Source: Cryptomeria japonica (Eukaryota > Streptophyta > Pinopsida > Cupressales > Cupressaceae). Taken from it: a stretch of 64,000 nucleotides of DNA. Location: NCBI RefSeq assembly GCF_030272615.1, contig NC_081409.1:245583502-245647501 (forward strand), in the 5' to 3' direction. The stretch's first letter is position 1. Each line of letters starts with the position of its first letter. The notes under the pieces were generated by a model that saw nothing but the letters and a program-made list of their open reading frames with translations, was not told the origin of the DNA and did not search any database. A program made the translations under genes and the position numbers. Positions 1 to 12,170 of this stretch are shown here, in pieces.

Positions 1-139
1 AAGTCACCTAATATTATCCAGATTTGAGTTTTTAACATCACATGGAATTCCCATAGTCTCTGGAATCCAACAGATTTGAAAATGAAGAGTTTAAGCAAAA
101 ATAAAATAACAGACAAATTACTAATTTTCAAAAAAACTA

Positions 140-573
140 GGAATTTAGGTACCCCAACTTGGCGGGGCCATAACTTTCAGCTCACAACTCGAAATTCAAA
201 AAGACTTACACCGTTGGAAAAATCTCCAAGAAAACTAAATTCAGTTTCTTAACACCATGGCCTTTGGCTTATTGAGTTAAGGGACTGACGATACTTTCGA
301 CCCCAAATTCCACTCTGAAGACCTTTTTAAATGCGATTACTAAAATGTTGAAAATAGGAATTTAGGTACCCCAACTTGGCGGGGCCATAACTTTCAGCTC
401 ACAACTCGAAATTCAAAAAGACTTACACCGTTGGAAAAATCTCCAAGAAAACTAAATTCAGTTTCTTAACACCATGGCCTTTGGCTTATTGAGTTAAGGG
501 ACTGACGATACTTTCGACCCCAAATTCCACTCCGAAGACCTTTTTAAATGCGATTACTAAAATGTTGAAAATA
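140..573. repeat. 217-bp tandem duplication (two copies)
   Basis: Copy 1 is 140-356 and copy 2 is 357-573, directly abutting with a constant offset of 217 bases. By eye they differ at one position (ACTCTGAAG versus ACTCCGAAG). The unit is richer in G+C than its surroundings and has no useful reading frame. I do not recognise the family; it could be a fragment of an LTR or of a satellite. The near identity means the duplication is recent compared with the rest of this end of the window. Confidence 0.95.
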
Positions 574-649
574 CGGAAAAATTAGATTTTTGATATTTTC
601 AATTTCATCACTTCTAGCTTGTTCTGAATCATTCTAGAAAGCCTCTGGA

Positions 650-2375
650 TCATTTATATAATATTAAAATTGTTATACATTTAAAATCATTATCCTCTTC
701 CTTATAATAAATCACTAAATATTCTGAAACATAAAATTAAAAAACATACCCAATAAATCTAAAAACAGTCGAGATATTATAAACATATGCCTTTTTTGTA
801 TCATTAGAATCCATGCTCTCTTTTTTTTGCGTCCAAATTTCTAACAGCTTGTCATCATATGGCACATTGTCGACGTAATCTATTTGAATAATGAAATTAA
901 ATTATCTATAACATGTACTGGCATTGAAGTCATTCTCCAGTTTGTTATTCTTCCCCAAAAATCCTTTGGAATCTATCATTTATGAGTTAACATATATAGG
1001 TACTATAGTATTGGCTGTATGGATTGACCAGAGCATTTTAAATGTTCTAACAATAATTATGTATATGACTTTGAAACTATTAATGAATGCATGTCAACAA
1101 AGTACTTACTTTGAAATGCTTTGTACATCGTAAGGAGGTTCATGTGGCACTAGTACGCTTGTCAAACTTGCTCAGATTATTGTATTGTTTGGATTGAAAT
1201 TTTGAATTATTAGAGATAAGATATTGTTATAGAATGAGTTAGAGGAAGAGTATTAATATCTGAGATTAATTTTTCAGTGATTAGGGGAAATTTATCAGTA
1301 GTCGTTATAGCTAATTTCTGTTGTCTACAAATTTTAAAAGGTACATCAGATTTTGATTATTATTTTTTGGTTGTCTGGGGATGTTACTTAACTGCTTATA
1401 GCTAATGTTTTTTTTTTGTTGTTCCAGATGTTACTTAACTGTTTATAGCTATTGTTTTGGCTTTTGAGTAGTAACGATGCATGTTGTATGCGTGCAAGGG
1501 TCAAAAAGTACACATTTCAAAGTGTTGCATGATACTTGCTTAAAGATGCCCTAATAATTGTACACTTAAAATTGCCAACACTTGTACACAAATGCCCTTG
1601 TAGTGATGCACTATGGGTACCAATAAAGGTTCACAAATGAGCCAATTATGGTCCAAAATGCTAAAGAATGAGTGGTTATTGGTACATGTGAAAAACTAAA
1701 ATCCCATTAATAAATTTCATATATACCATTAGCTGCTCACTTTTTAGCTCTTTTGCTCTATAATTGGTTCATTTGTGCATGACTAATAAGGCATTTACAC
1801 ACAACTATTGGGTCATTTGTGCTTAAGTATTGTCAATTTTAAGTGTACGGTTATTGGGGCATCTTTAAGTAGGTATCGGGTGAAACTTTGAAATGTGTAT
1901 TTTTTGAGCCTCGCATGCATAACAGAAGTCACAACATACTTTACTACCCCAAAGCTAGAACAATAGTTATAATTGGAAGGAAAGAGCTAATTGTTAGAAA
2001 GAGTTAGATAAAGATAGATAGAATTAATTATATTATTAAGAAAGTAATTTTTAAATATGTTGTATACGACTAAAATATTTTTTAGTGTCAAAAGTATTCT
2101 TTCATGGTGTCAAGGGATGAAATATAATGGTATGATTGTGTTAAGAAAAGTTCTTGTCTTTTATCTTAAATTTGACAACCATTTTTCATGTTAAAGTATC
2201 ATCATTTACTAATAAACATAATATTTCCAAAATAAACAACCATTTATTTCATCATTTGTAGAAAATAAATAGCCCCAAATTGATATCTCTCATATCTTTT
2301 ATATAGATGTACTCTTTTGTATTGAATATACAACTCGCCAAATACAATAGAAACATGAATTTAATTAATTAACTA
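650..2375. repeat. R0: partial copy of the large tandem unit R
   Basis: This stretch matches the end of R1 (about 8,320-9,270) and R2 (about 28,690-29,810) in the same order. Shared blocks include CTGGCATTGAAGTCATTCTC (near 910, 8,529 and 28,937) and a stretch around TTATGAGTTAACATATATAG. It is interrupted by element F1. Only the right part of the unit is present, so R0 is truncated or continues, diverged, to the left. No coding capacity was seen. Confidence 0.75.
1284..1975. mobile_element. F1: TIR-type non-autonomous element, right end lost
   Basis: The left end is GGGGAAA preceded by TTA and is followed by the same sub-terminal sequence as F2 and F5 (a GTACATCAGATTTT block). The interior has two long inverted arms: about 1,500-1,600 reads as the reverse complement of about 1,800-1,915, including TGCTTAAAGATGCCC and GGGGCATCTTTAAGTA. 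The expected right terminus CTTCCCCTA is missing. R1 lacks this insert near 8,930-8,970. There is no transposase ORF. Confidence 0.7.
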
Positions 2376-5300
2376 TTCAGCGATATTAAATTTCCATACT
2401 TCATGATGAATTGTGTATTTTGTTAGCATCAACATTTAGATCACACTCCATGATCCATCATCAGGATGAGAGAGCTAATGAAGTACAATATATATATGTA
2501 AGAGAACATTTATCATACATATTAAGTACAACATCAAATGAACCACGATCTCTAGTTGTATCGAGTGCATATATGAATGAACTAGTAATTCACCATCATA
2601 GGTCATAATTTAGATGTATGCATAGAGATATAAGAAGTGAGTTTGAAAGGAAAGGGGATAGGCATGTTCATGATGAGAGTAATAATCACTTTCAAATTTA
2701 AATAATAAAAAAAATTGTGATATATTAAATCAAATTTAAAAGAAAATCTAAAGAGGAACCCAAAGGTGGGATTTATTATGTAGGTGGGAAAATAAATATG
2801 ACACACTCTTAAAGTAAAAACCCTAAAATGAATAATTTAGTAACGAGTATTATAATTAAAATATACAAATCTAAAATCATAAAAAATAATATCATGTAAA
2901 AATGATAAAACAATCAAAAAATACATAGATCTAAGACCCTAAAAAACAATACCTTAAAAATGATAAAACAAACTAAAAATGCATATCTAAGACCTAAAAA
3001 ATAAAGGCTAGACAAGCTCACCAAAATGTAAAGAAAAGTGAAGTTTCCCTGGGGTTTAATAAGATCCATGCATATATGCATAGATTAATCTAAGTCTCAT
3101 AAGTGATAGTCTAATGTATTCTATTAAATGCTAGGGTTTGAAAATAAATATAGAAAATAAATTTATTTAGCTTTATGATCAAAGAATGATTACCTTTGTT
3201 TCTAATGTTGGAATCTAAAAGATATCTTCTCTAGAAATGGCACCTCCCTATCTATGTGACTCTTGTTATTATCATTTCAAATAATGTTCTATATTGGGTT
3301 AAGTTTATGGATCTAGGTCTTTTCTAGGGCCATGAATTCATCTTTCATGCACATATTTGACCCTACTTATCGTGTACTTCTACTTTGCAAGTTGCTCAAA
3401 TGATATTTGTTTTCTTTGTTTTTTTTAGTATATGAGGATAGTAAGTATTTAAATATATCTTTGAAGGGTTTTCATTAGGTCAAAAGGGGAATTTTTCACC
3501 TAGGTCACCCCAGACATGTGTGTAAAGGATCAAAGATAGTAGGAAAGCATCTTAGAATGATGTATTTATATTTGTTACTCATTTTTAATGCACCAAGAAA
3601 AAGTGTTTTACTATTAATAAAGCCTTGGATGCTTTCAGAATGAGACATTATGAATGAATGCTAATGAACGTCTCGATATACTAAAGCAAAATCAAAATCA
3701 AAATTTATAACTTAGCATTTACTTAGTCAATTTAGCACAAGAAAGTAAAGGGTGACAATTGACTAGAATTTTGAAAATGTGGGAATCAAGTCCCTGACTA
3801 TAAGGTGAACCATGATAAAAAAAAAAAAACCCTATTGAGAAAATCATCAAGTCTAGGTGGATAATAAGTTAAAATATATGTATAGATAAGTGTAAGAAAT
3901 ATATGATTTGGGTGAATATATTAGATTATGTTTGAATATAAATAAAATAAAAATAAATGTGAAAATATGTATATGAGAATATATTAAAAAAAGAATGAAT
4001 TCAATTTTACATTAACATATTTGATTTGATAATATATAAGTATATTAAAATATTCTCTTAAAACAAATATAAAACTGAATAATGGTAACATTAATCTATA
4101 CATTTCACCATTTAAAATAAAATAATATAAGATATTTTTAAGATAATTTCAAAAATAATAAAAATAAAGTTTAATGACACGACATAAATTCATGAGTAGA
4201 GATTTAAGATACGATATATGTCATATAAATAAAAATGAAAATATGGGAGATTAGAGGGTTTCTTTGAAAAGTTGACTTTGACAATTGAAATACAATAGAG
4301 AATTTAAAGTCAAAATTTAGAAATTATTAATGATTAAAGATTTATAATGATTGAATATTAAGATCTTTAAATGTTAGAATTATGATTTTGTTTTAGGTGT
4401 AATGATTTAGTCTAATAGAGAATATGTATTTTTGTGCTTGTAAAAAATATTCATTGTTATGTAGATAGGTGTTTGAGAATATTGTGATGTTTAAAAAATA
4501 CTGCTTGAGCCTACCATGTATAGAGGGAAGAGCAATCAACTTCCTTGATAACAACAAGGTCCTTAAATAAATTCGACAAACATGACAGTGGATGTTGAAT
4601 AATTTTTGTTTAATGCAAAGTATGTTTGGTGTCAGGTGATTATGTGTTTTGTATTATGAAATGTGTGGATGCAAGATGTTACTAGTGCCATAAGATATTG
4701 TTCTACAATCCACAATCCTAGACACATTGTATGAACTTTTTAGCACACATGTTGAAGGATAACAATTATATCTCAAAATTGTTGGTTTTATATTTTAAAA
4801 TTTTGGATTTGGAAAATAGGGGACTAAATGGCATTCGCAATGTAATATGCAAAAAATAAATTACGAGGGTGATCTAGTTAAAGAAAGAATAAGTTGCTAA
4901 GAAAATGAGTCAATGTTGTTTTGAGAGAAATAACTAAGCATAAATGAGTTAGGGATTCAAGTATAAGGTTAGTGAGTACACCAAAAAAGTCAAAATAAAT
5001 ATTAAGATAATACATTAAGATTCATAGTAGAAGAGTCAACATAAAAAAAAAACTTGAAAAATTGTTAAGGGTTCAACTCTTGGTCCCTTAGACTGTTGGT
5101 CTCATGGACATTATTAAAATTCTTTCAATTCATGTTGTTCATAACTCCAAAACTCGGTCAAAAGATGGAAGATGCATTATGTTATTGAACTCTAGTTTAC
5201 AATTCATTTTGATCAAATATGTGCTCAAAAGTCCCTTCAACTAATGAATAAAGTCAAAATTCTTTGTGACAAAATGGACAAGCAAAATATTGGATTGAAA

Positions 5301-5504
5301 AATGATGTCATATACAAACAGTCCCTGCCCATCAAGTTCTCATTAGTTTAGCCCTAAAGCTTTGAGATAGGCCACAAGCATTAGTACATAGGCAATGGAA
5401 GCCCTACACGGTGTTCTCTTTAGTCATACAATCAATCTATCTTACCATATACTTAAATCCAACACTCATAAACTAGATAAACCCAAAGATGAGTTCAAGA
5501 ATTA

Positions 5505-6068
5505 TTAATTAAGTATGTTGATGTAGACCCAATGCAATGTTTCACTTGATATACTTATCCTAGGAACACAATCTTGTATGTTGCAAACTATCTCAGCAGA
5601 AGAATTCCTAAATCCCAAATTTGTAGCTAAAGATGTTCTTGTACATGCTTGCTCGAGCTCACAACCAAATTCAACAAATGTGGGATCAAAGGAAAGCATA
5701 ACAGGATGAATTTCTCTTTCTACATAGCAATAGGCTTGATTTGGATTTCTTATCCAATTCCAAGGTGTATTATCATTAGCTTGAAGGATCTGCAGGGACC
5801 TATCATTCAAATGGTGGTTTCTTCTTACCTCATTAGCTTCTCCCAGCTTCTTCTTTTTCTATGCTTCCTCTTTCATGATAGAGGCCATTACTGATGTGTG
5901 TACCTTTTGCAACAATTTACACAACATTGCAGTTGATAACTTAGCCTGATCTTTGACAGCATCAATGTCATGGTCATCTACAAACTTGCACCGGTCTACA
6001 AAATAAGAAGCCTTATTAGTCTCATGTCTCAAGGAGAGAACATGCTCTTGTAAATCAAGGAAATGCTG
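5505..6068 (-). pseudogene. Exon-like coding fragment of unknown identity
   Basis: On the minus strand one frame runs from a possible splice acceptor (TTTCAG near 6,069) to about 5,505 with a single internal TAG (near 5,850). The translation has ordinary protein composition, unlike the lysine/isoleucine-rich chance ORFs around it; it contains VDRCKFVDDHDIDAVKDQAK and, further on, a stretch with WNWIRNPNQAYCYVEREIHP. A splice-donor-like GAG/GTAAGA occurs near 5,830. I do not recognise the family and give no function. It lies in a segment (about 5,531-7,367) that R2 lacks, so it may be a captured gene fragment or a piece of R deleted from R2. Confidence 0.4.
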
Positions 6069-7932
6069 AAATAGATTAGTCTAGACTCCATGCAAACTCA
6101 ATTGTCAAAATGTTATCAATAATTTAAATGATTAAATAAAAATACGTAACCAATAAATAGACTAACAAAATACAATAATTGAATTCAAACATTTATAGAA
6201 AAAAAATCAAATATGTAAATCATTTTCGTCACAATAATCAAGTAAATAAACATTTATCAACATAATAAATAGATAAATAAAAAAATTCATAAATCAAAAT
6301 AGAATAATTCTAATATCATATTCAACAACTATTTCAATATAATTAAATATTAAATTCGAATCAAAATCGATAATAATCTTAGAGTATTGTTTCAAGATAC
6401 TATAAGAAACCTTCAAAAGATCCCATCTTCAAGAATCGCAATACTTGTGTGACAATAAAAATAAGGTACAAAACAAACAAATAACAATAAAACTAATATT
6501 TTTAACCAATTCAACATAACACAACCACTAAAATACTTATCAAGAATGACAAAAGTTTTACATCTATCTAACATTGCACCCACATACTTGAAATCCCTCT
6601 ACTTCTTTACACTCAAGGAGTTTCATATCTCCTACACCTATACTTCCAAAAATTGAACATACAAATCAAACTACCAAAGTTAAAGCCAATAAACTAGGTT
6701 TAAACAACATGATATCCCATTGGAGATAACTTTGCTTAGGGGTGAAGCATGTCTCTAACATACATCACATCATTAAAATGAATGTTCTATACTAGACACA
6801 CCATCCATCAACACTAGGAAGGCCCATTTATTGTCTATACTTGATGTACTATGACCCATGCAATACAGGTGGTAGGTGGTTGATGGGTGTGCTAATAAAA
6901 TGAAGTTCACAGATTCAAATCATAACAATTAACACAACTAAAATACAAAAATATCCAAGTGCAGTGCTGACTACATGTTAATTAACATTAATATGCACCC
7001 ATACATATGAAATAGATCTCTTAGACATGCTTACCCTATATAGAATGGGCAAGATTATAGCTCTAATTAAGAAGAGTTTCCTCTACTTCATTTGTTCCTT
7101 TGTCCAATGAACAAAGATCCTCCATACACAAACTTATATGAATATATATTCGACATATTCATGTTAGTAAACCATTTTTTTCAACTGATACAATAAATGA
7201 ATAAAGAAACAAGCATCAACTGAAGCTAGACAACTTAGTAAACCTTACAGGCAATGATTAGGGTTACTGAATGCATATCATCCTGAGCTCTTTACCATTA
7301 TTAGGCTAACATATTAGCAATATCCCAAAATATCCCAAAATACCCAAAACCATTGTTAAGTGCCAATTCTGTTTGTTTAAATTAATTCCATTATTTAAAA
7401 AGATTATAGTTCATTTTTTAAAACAATATCCAATAAACAGAAAACTTTATCTTTCTGGAGAGTTTGATTTTTCAAGATTCTTGGTAAACAAACACAAAAA
7501 TTTCAATTCCCAATTTATGAGTTAAGAGAGACAAGAAACAAAGTACAGTCACTCACATGGAATACTTGCATTATTGAATATGATAGCTCTGTAGACTTCT
7601 GATCAACCTGTTACTATCGTACTGAATTGTCTACATTTTCCTTCATTTTCTCCTTATAAGCAGTGGCCCATGTTTGTCACTTCCAAACTGACTAATTATT
7701 GGTCTCACATGAATGGACTGACAACCAGTTAACATCAACACAGCTGAAAAGAAAACAAATATCACATGGAATCCAGCCGCAGCAATTAGAATATGAACAT
7801 CATGGAAAAGAACTACAGCATTTTCACTACAGCATTTTCACCACTTTATTCACAGCATTCCAAAATTGTAAAAAAATTAATACTCAAGTTGGATTGTATA
7901 GACATGTTCTTATATAGACAGATGAAAATCGT

Positions 7933-8014
7933 TTTTATGAAACGGATTATTTTTCCACAATCCATGATAGTTGCTAGTTAATGTTTCTGGTTCAAACCAG
8001 AAGCATTAACTAGC
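7933..8014. other. 82-bp insertion carrying a near-perfect palindrome
   Basis: The segment is present in R1 but absent from the matching place in R2 (about 28,440-28,465). It is flanked by direct copies of AATCGT (7,927-7,932 and 8,015-8,020). Arms 7,971-7,992 and 7,995-8,016 are reverse complements over 22 bases with one mismatch and a two-base loop. This could be a tiny transposition footprint or a templated repair insertion. Confidence 0.7.
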
Positions 8015-8098
8015 AATCGTCTTTTTGTTAAGCAGTCTTGTGCAGGAATTATGTCCGTCAGAGTAATTCAGATACCATCATTTTCACTAATTGACTTT

Positions 8099-8260
8099 TT
8101 TTATCAGATACCATCATCCTCACAAATTGTGTTGAATCTTGATAGTTGGCTCTTTTTATCAGATATCATCATCCTCGCTAGTTGTTGTGTTGAATCTTGA
8201 TAGTTGGCTCTTTTTATCGGATACCATCATCCTGACTAGTTGTGTTGAATCAATTGAACT
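8099..8260. repeat. Three-copy tandem repeat of about 55-60 bp
   Basis: Copies start near 8,099, 8,152 and 8,211 and share TTTTTATCAGATACCATCAT, a spacer and GTTGAATCTTGATAGTTGGC. R2 has only one such unit (near 28,510-28,590), so the expansion happened in R1 after the R duplication. Confidence 0.85.
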
Positions 8261-10334
8261 ACAACTTTTTGCCATAAATACTTATTACAGTAAAAATAAA
8301 TGTTAGTTGATATGAATTGTCCACACTATGTAATATAACGTCAAAATTATTATTGTTCAAAATTTCTTTATAAAAAATCACTAAATGAACTGAAAGATAG
8401 TTTATATCATTAGAATACCTGCATGCGCTATATATATTTGGGTCAAAAAATTTCACAGGTTGTCAATATACACATTAATAGATTAATTAACTTAAATTAC
8501 CTAGTTTTAGTACATCAAACATGTTTCTGGCATTGAAGTCATTCTCCTGTTTTTTGATCTTCCCCAAAAATCCTTTTAAAGCGATCATTTATGAGTTAAC
8601 ATATATAGGTTAGGAAGGTCATTGACAATGTGGGCATAAAAGTACACTAGTATAGGCTGTATGGATTGAGAGGAGCATTGAATGGTGTAAGAATTATTAT
8701 GAATGTGGGCACATACAGACAGAGGACATGATCAACAAGAGTACCTAGTTTGAAATACTTTGCACATCTTAACTAGGACATGAAAGGTTGATGTGACACT
8801 GGTACGCTTGTCAAACTTTGCTCAGATTATTCTACTGTTTGGATTGAAGTTTTGAATGATTACAGATAAGATAGTAAATGCTGTATTGTTCTGGGATGAG
8901 TTAGATGTAGTTCTAGAATGTTGTAAATGTTATATTATGGCATGAAAGAGTTAGTGGATATTGTTAAAAAAGTTAGATATAGATAGATAGAATGAATTAT
9001 ATTATTAAGAAAGTAATTTTTAAATATGTATAAGTTAAAATATTGATTAATTTCAAATGTATTTTTTCATGGTGATTCGGGATGAAGTATAATAGTATGA
9101 TTGCGTTAACAAAAGTTCTTATTTTTAAGCTTAAATTTGACAATCACTTTCATGTTAAGTATTAAAATTTATTAATAAATATAATATTTTCAAAATAAAT
9201 AGGCAATACTGTTTATGTCTTCTTTTGTATTGAATATGCAACTGGTCAAAAATAATAGATAGATGAATTTAAATCATTAACTATTTCTAGATCATAGTAG
9301 TTGCATTTAATGCAGCGATTAATTTAATTGATTGATAATTAATTAATACATTTATAGTCTTATTTTTCTTTGGAATATCTACTCTTAATTTCATCCTTCT
9401 ATTTTATTGGAACCAACAGTTTGCAAAAAGTAGCATATCTTCCATATGCTCAATATCTGAATTACTTTAGCTAATTAGATAGTTGGAAGGATTTCTAGTT
9501 AAACTTAATATTATTTATAAATAAACTAATACATTCAGTATTTTTTGAAACATACAATTAAATTGAGCTTTCAAACAATCCAAAAATTTACAGAAACAAC
9601 AGTAACATTTGTTTTTATTTCAATTCAACTATAGAAAAATTACATTAAACATTTACAAATTTTGTCTCAATGTATTTGCTACAGCTGAATTTCTATATCA
9701 GATTATATTCATTTGAAAACTATGTCTGAATTCGGTGAAGTTTCGAAGACTCAAAGAAATATATTTTTATTCCAGAATTTGGGCTGTTCAATTGCACCGG
9801 ATATATCGTACTTGTGGCATTAAAACCCTGTAATGAATATATTGTACAGCATTAGTAATGAATGATAATGTCCTTTGTGGAGCAGGTCTGGCTTAATTGT
9901 TATACAAACAACCACACTACTACTACTGCAAACATGTTCGTGCAAATAAAGTAATCTGCATTTTCATTTTCATGAAAGATCTCTTTCATGACCGGCTGGA
10001 TGAATGAGTTTGAATGACAGTCTGCAAGTAGAAAGAGTTTTCATATATAAAATTATAATATTAATGGTCTGAAAGGGCATAGAATTAAATGATTCAACAG
10101 AACAAACGTGAGCAGAGACATAGGTAATGGTATAGACTTATGGTCTATTAGGTGTTTTTTAAGCTGAAAATCTGTATTCTACTTGACTTACAATTCAGAA
10201 GGTACCCTTCAGAATTTCTAAGCATAAAGCTTTAAAGACTTCCAAGGGAAGCTTAGGGATTGAAGCTGCCTTTTATTTATGAAACTTACCTGAGAAGGTA
10301 GCTTTACATTTTTAGTTTTGTATTGTTCTATATA

Positions 10335-11190
10335 GGGGAAGAGTACCAGTAGCGGTCATAGTGTACCCATACACGACTATTGTGACATGTGTGCATAAGT
10401 ATTGGCAATTTTTTAGGTCATTGTAGGGGAAGCATACTAGAAGTTGTTATTGCTAACTTTGTGCACCCACAAATCCTAAACGGTACATCGGATTTTGACA
10501 ATTTTTTTGTTGTTTTCTTTGTATGCAATTTAATTCCTTGTAGCTATTATTATGGCTTTTGGAGAGTAACGATGCATGCTATGGGATCTATTGTGTGTAC
10601 AAGGGTCAAAAGTACACATTTCAAAATGTTGCCCGATACCTGCTTAAAGATGCCCCAATAACCATGCACTTAAAATTGCTAGTACTTATGGACAAATGGC
10701 CAAGAGTCGTGCACAAATGCCCCAATAGTCATGCACAAATGGGCCAATTATGGACCAAAAAAGCTAAAAAGTGAGAGGCCATTGATACAAGTGAAATTTA
10801 CTAATGGGCTTTTAATTGTCATTTTTTTGGCTCCTTTAAAGTTAGTAATTGGGGGGTTGGGTGCACAAAGAATGAATAGTTATTGGAACTATAATGGCTA
10901 ATGGTTCTATTTCCCTAGTGCATGGGTTTTGGGGCATCTTTAAGTAGGTATCGAACGACACTTTGAAATGGTCATTTTTTTACCCGTGCACAGGATCCCA
11001 CAACTTGTGTTTGTTACTACCCAAAAGCTAGAATAGTAGCTATAAGTAGTTAACTTGAGCCAAAACAATAACTATAAGCAACTAATTTGCATATGGAGAC
11101 AATAACAAAAAAAATCGTTGAAATCTGATGTAATATTTAGGATCTGTGGATGCACGAAGTTAGCCATAATGGCTACTAGTACGCTTCCCC
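10335..11190. mobile_element. F2: fold-back TIR element with two left termini
   Basis: The inner element 10,436-11,190 starts GGGGAAGCATACTAGAAG and ends CTACTAGTACGCTTCCCC, with TA on both sides (10,434-10,435 and 11,191-11,192). Its arms are inverted copies of each other over roughly 250 bp. A second left terminus GGGGAAGAGTACCAGTAGC lies at 10,335, also after TA, suggesting a nested or rearranged end. F5 sits at the matching place in R2 (shared right flank TTTGAAATTAATAATTTATT), so this insertion predates the R duplication. No transposase is encoded. The TA target suggests a Tc1/mariner-like or other TA-targeting transposase, but the superfamily is not established. Confidence 0.8.
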
Positions 11191-11360
11191 TATTGGTATT
11201 TGAAATTAATAATTTATTATTTGTAATGAAAAAAATTGTATATCTTGTATTTTCTTTTCTTTTTTTAATTATTTAATTTAATTTTTTTATACAATGATTT
11301 GTGTATGATAAGTTATTTTAATATAGAAGTTAAAAAATAATTTGAGCTTAATCTTGTTGC

Positions 11361-12170
11361 TACTTTGTAGCTCTCATTTCTTTTGTAATTAATCTCTCTT
11401 TTTTCAATTGAAAATTTGAAGTTAATTTAATTATACTTGTACACATTTTTAAAGGATGGGTGGAGGTTTATAATTTAATATTTTATTATAGATTGTTAGA
11501 TAATAAAATATTGTATGACCTTTTGTTGTGGTTTTTTCTTGGTACATTACCAAGTTTTCCCTATAAATTTGGGTGTTCTTTATGTATTACTTTTCATTAT
11601 TATTATTATTTTTTATGTATAGTCAAAATTCTCTACGATTGGACCATGGTTTTCTTGATTCCATTTCATGATGAAGAGCACATGCCTTAGTCTCAATATT
11701 ATAATGAAAGCATTAACCAAATGTTCAAAGGAAGTGACAAAAACATGTGGTAATGAATAAAATCATCTAAGCACCTGACCACTCAAACTTGATGGCCGGA
11801 ACACCTTGCCAAGTAATGTGTCCTCGTAAAAATAAGGGAGGCACCTAACTTGGGAGTGTTGTAAATATCATAATGGGTCATCTTTACCACCGTAGTTTGT
11901 AAAATAAGTTTTGGCAAATGGACTAGTGTAGGATAATTTAAAATGCCATGTGCCGAAGGAATGTATAATATTAGTTTGATGAGATTGTTCTTTTTTAAGT
12001 CTTTATTTATAATCATTAACATACATTTTAAAATAATTCATTTCACTAATGTGGAATGTCTTAAATATAATACATTTGACACATCCCTTATCTATATGCA
12101 TATTCATATCATGTGTAACAATAGGAGATGTGTTATCAATTAGTGATGTATATTGTCCTCATGCTATTCT
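11361..12170. other. AT-rich spacer, nothing recognised
   Basis: The homology with R2 fades near 11,360 and the decayed LINE LD begins near 12,170. Only short chance ORFs are present, such as 11,460-11,690 with no domain-like features. Confidence 0.5.

Larger units (their letters stand above)
2460..11360. repeat. R1: complete-looking copy of the large tandem unit R
   Basis: R1 runs parallel to R2 in blocks: 2,500-4,150 with 15,265-16,960; 4,180-4,575 with 25,520-25,935; 5,030-5,530 with 27,210-27,800; 7,370-9,250 with 27,815-29,810; 9,415-10,140 with 35,565-36,040 plus 41,160-41,250; 11,193-11,330 with 41,884-42,000. Divergence is clearly visible, so the duplication is old. R1 lacks LA, LE, LC and F4 and so serves as an unoccupied reference for those insertions. 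It is AT-rich with many short chance ORFs and no recognised gene except the exon-like island at 5.5-6.1 kb. Confidence 0.8.

Noticed and set aside
2411-2806. ORFs at the start of R1
   Set aside because: Not conserved as frames in R2 (15,240-15,560), where indels disrupt them.
5649-5894. Plus-strand ORF of 81 codons
   Set aside because: Shadow of the minus-strand exon-like island; it has the hydrophobic composition typical of an antisense frame.
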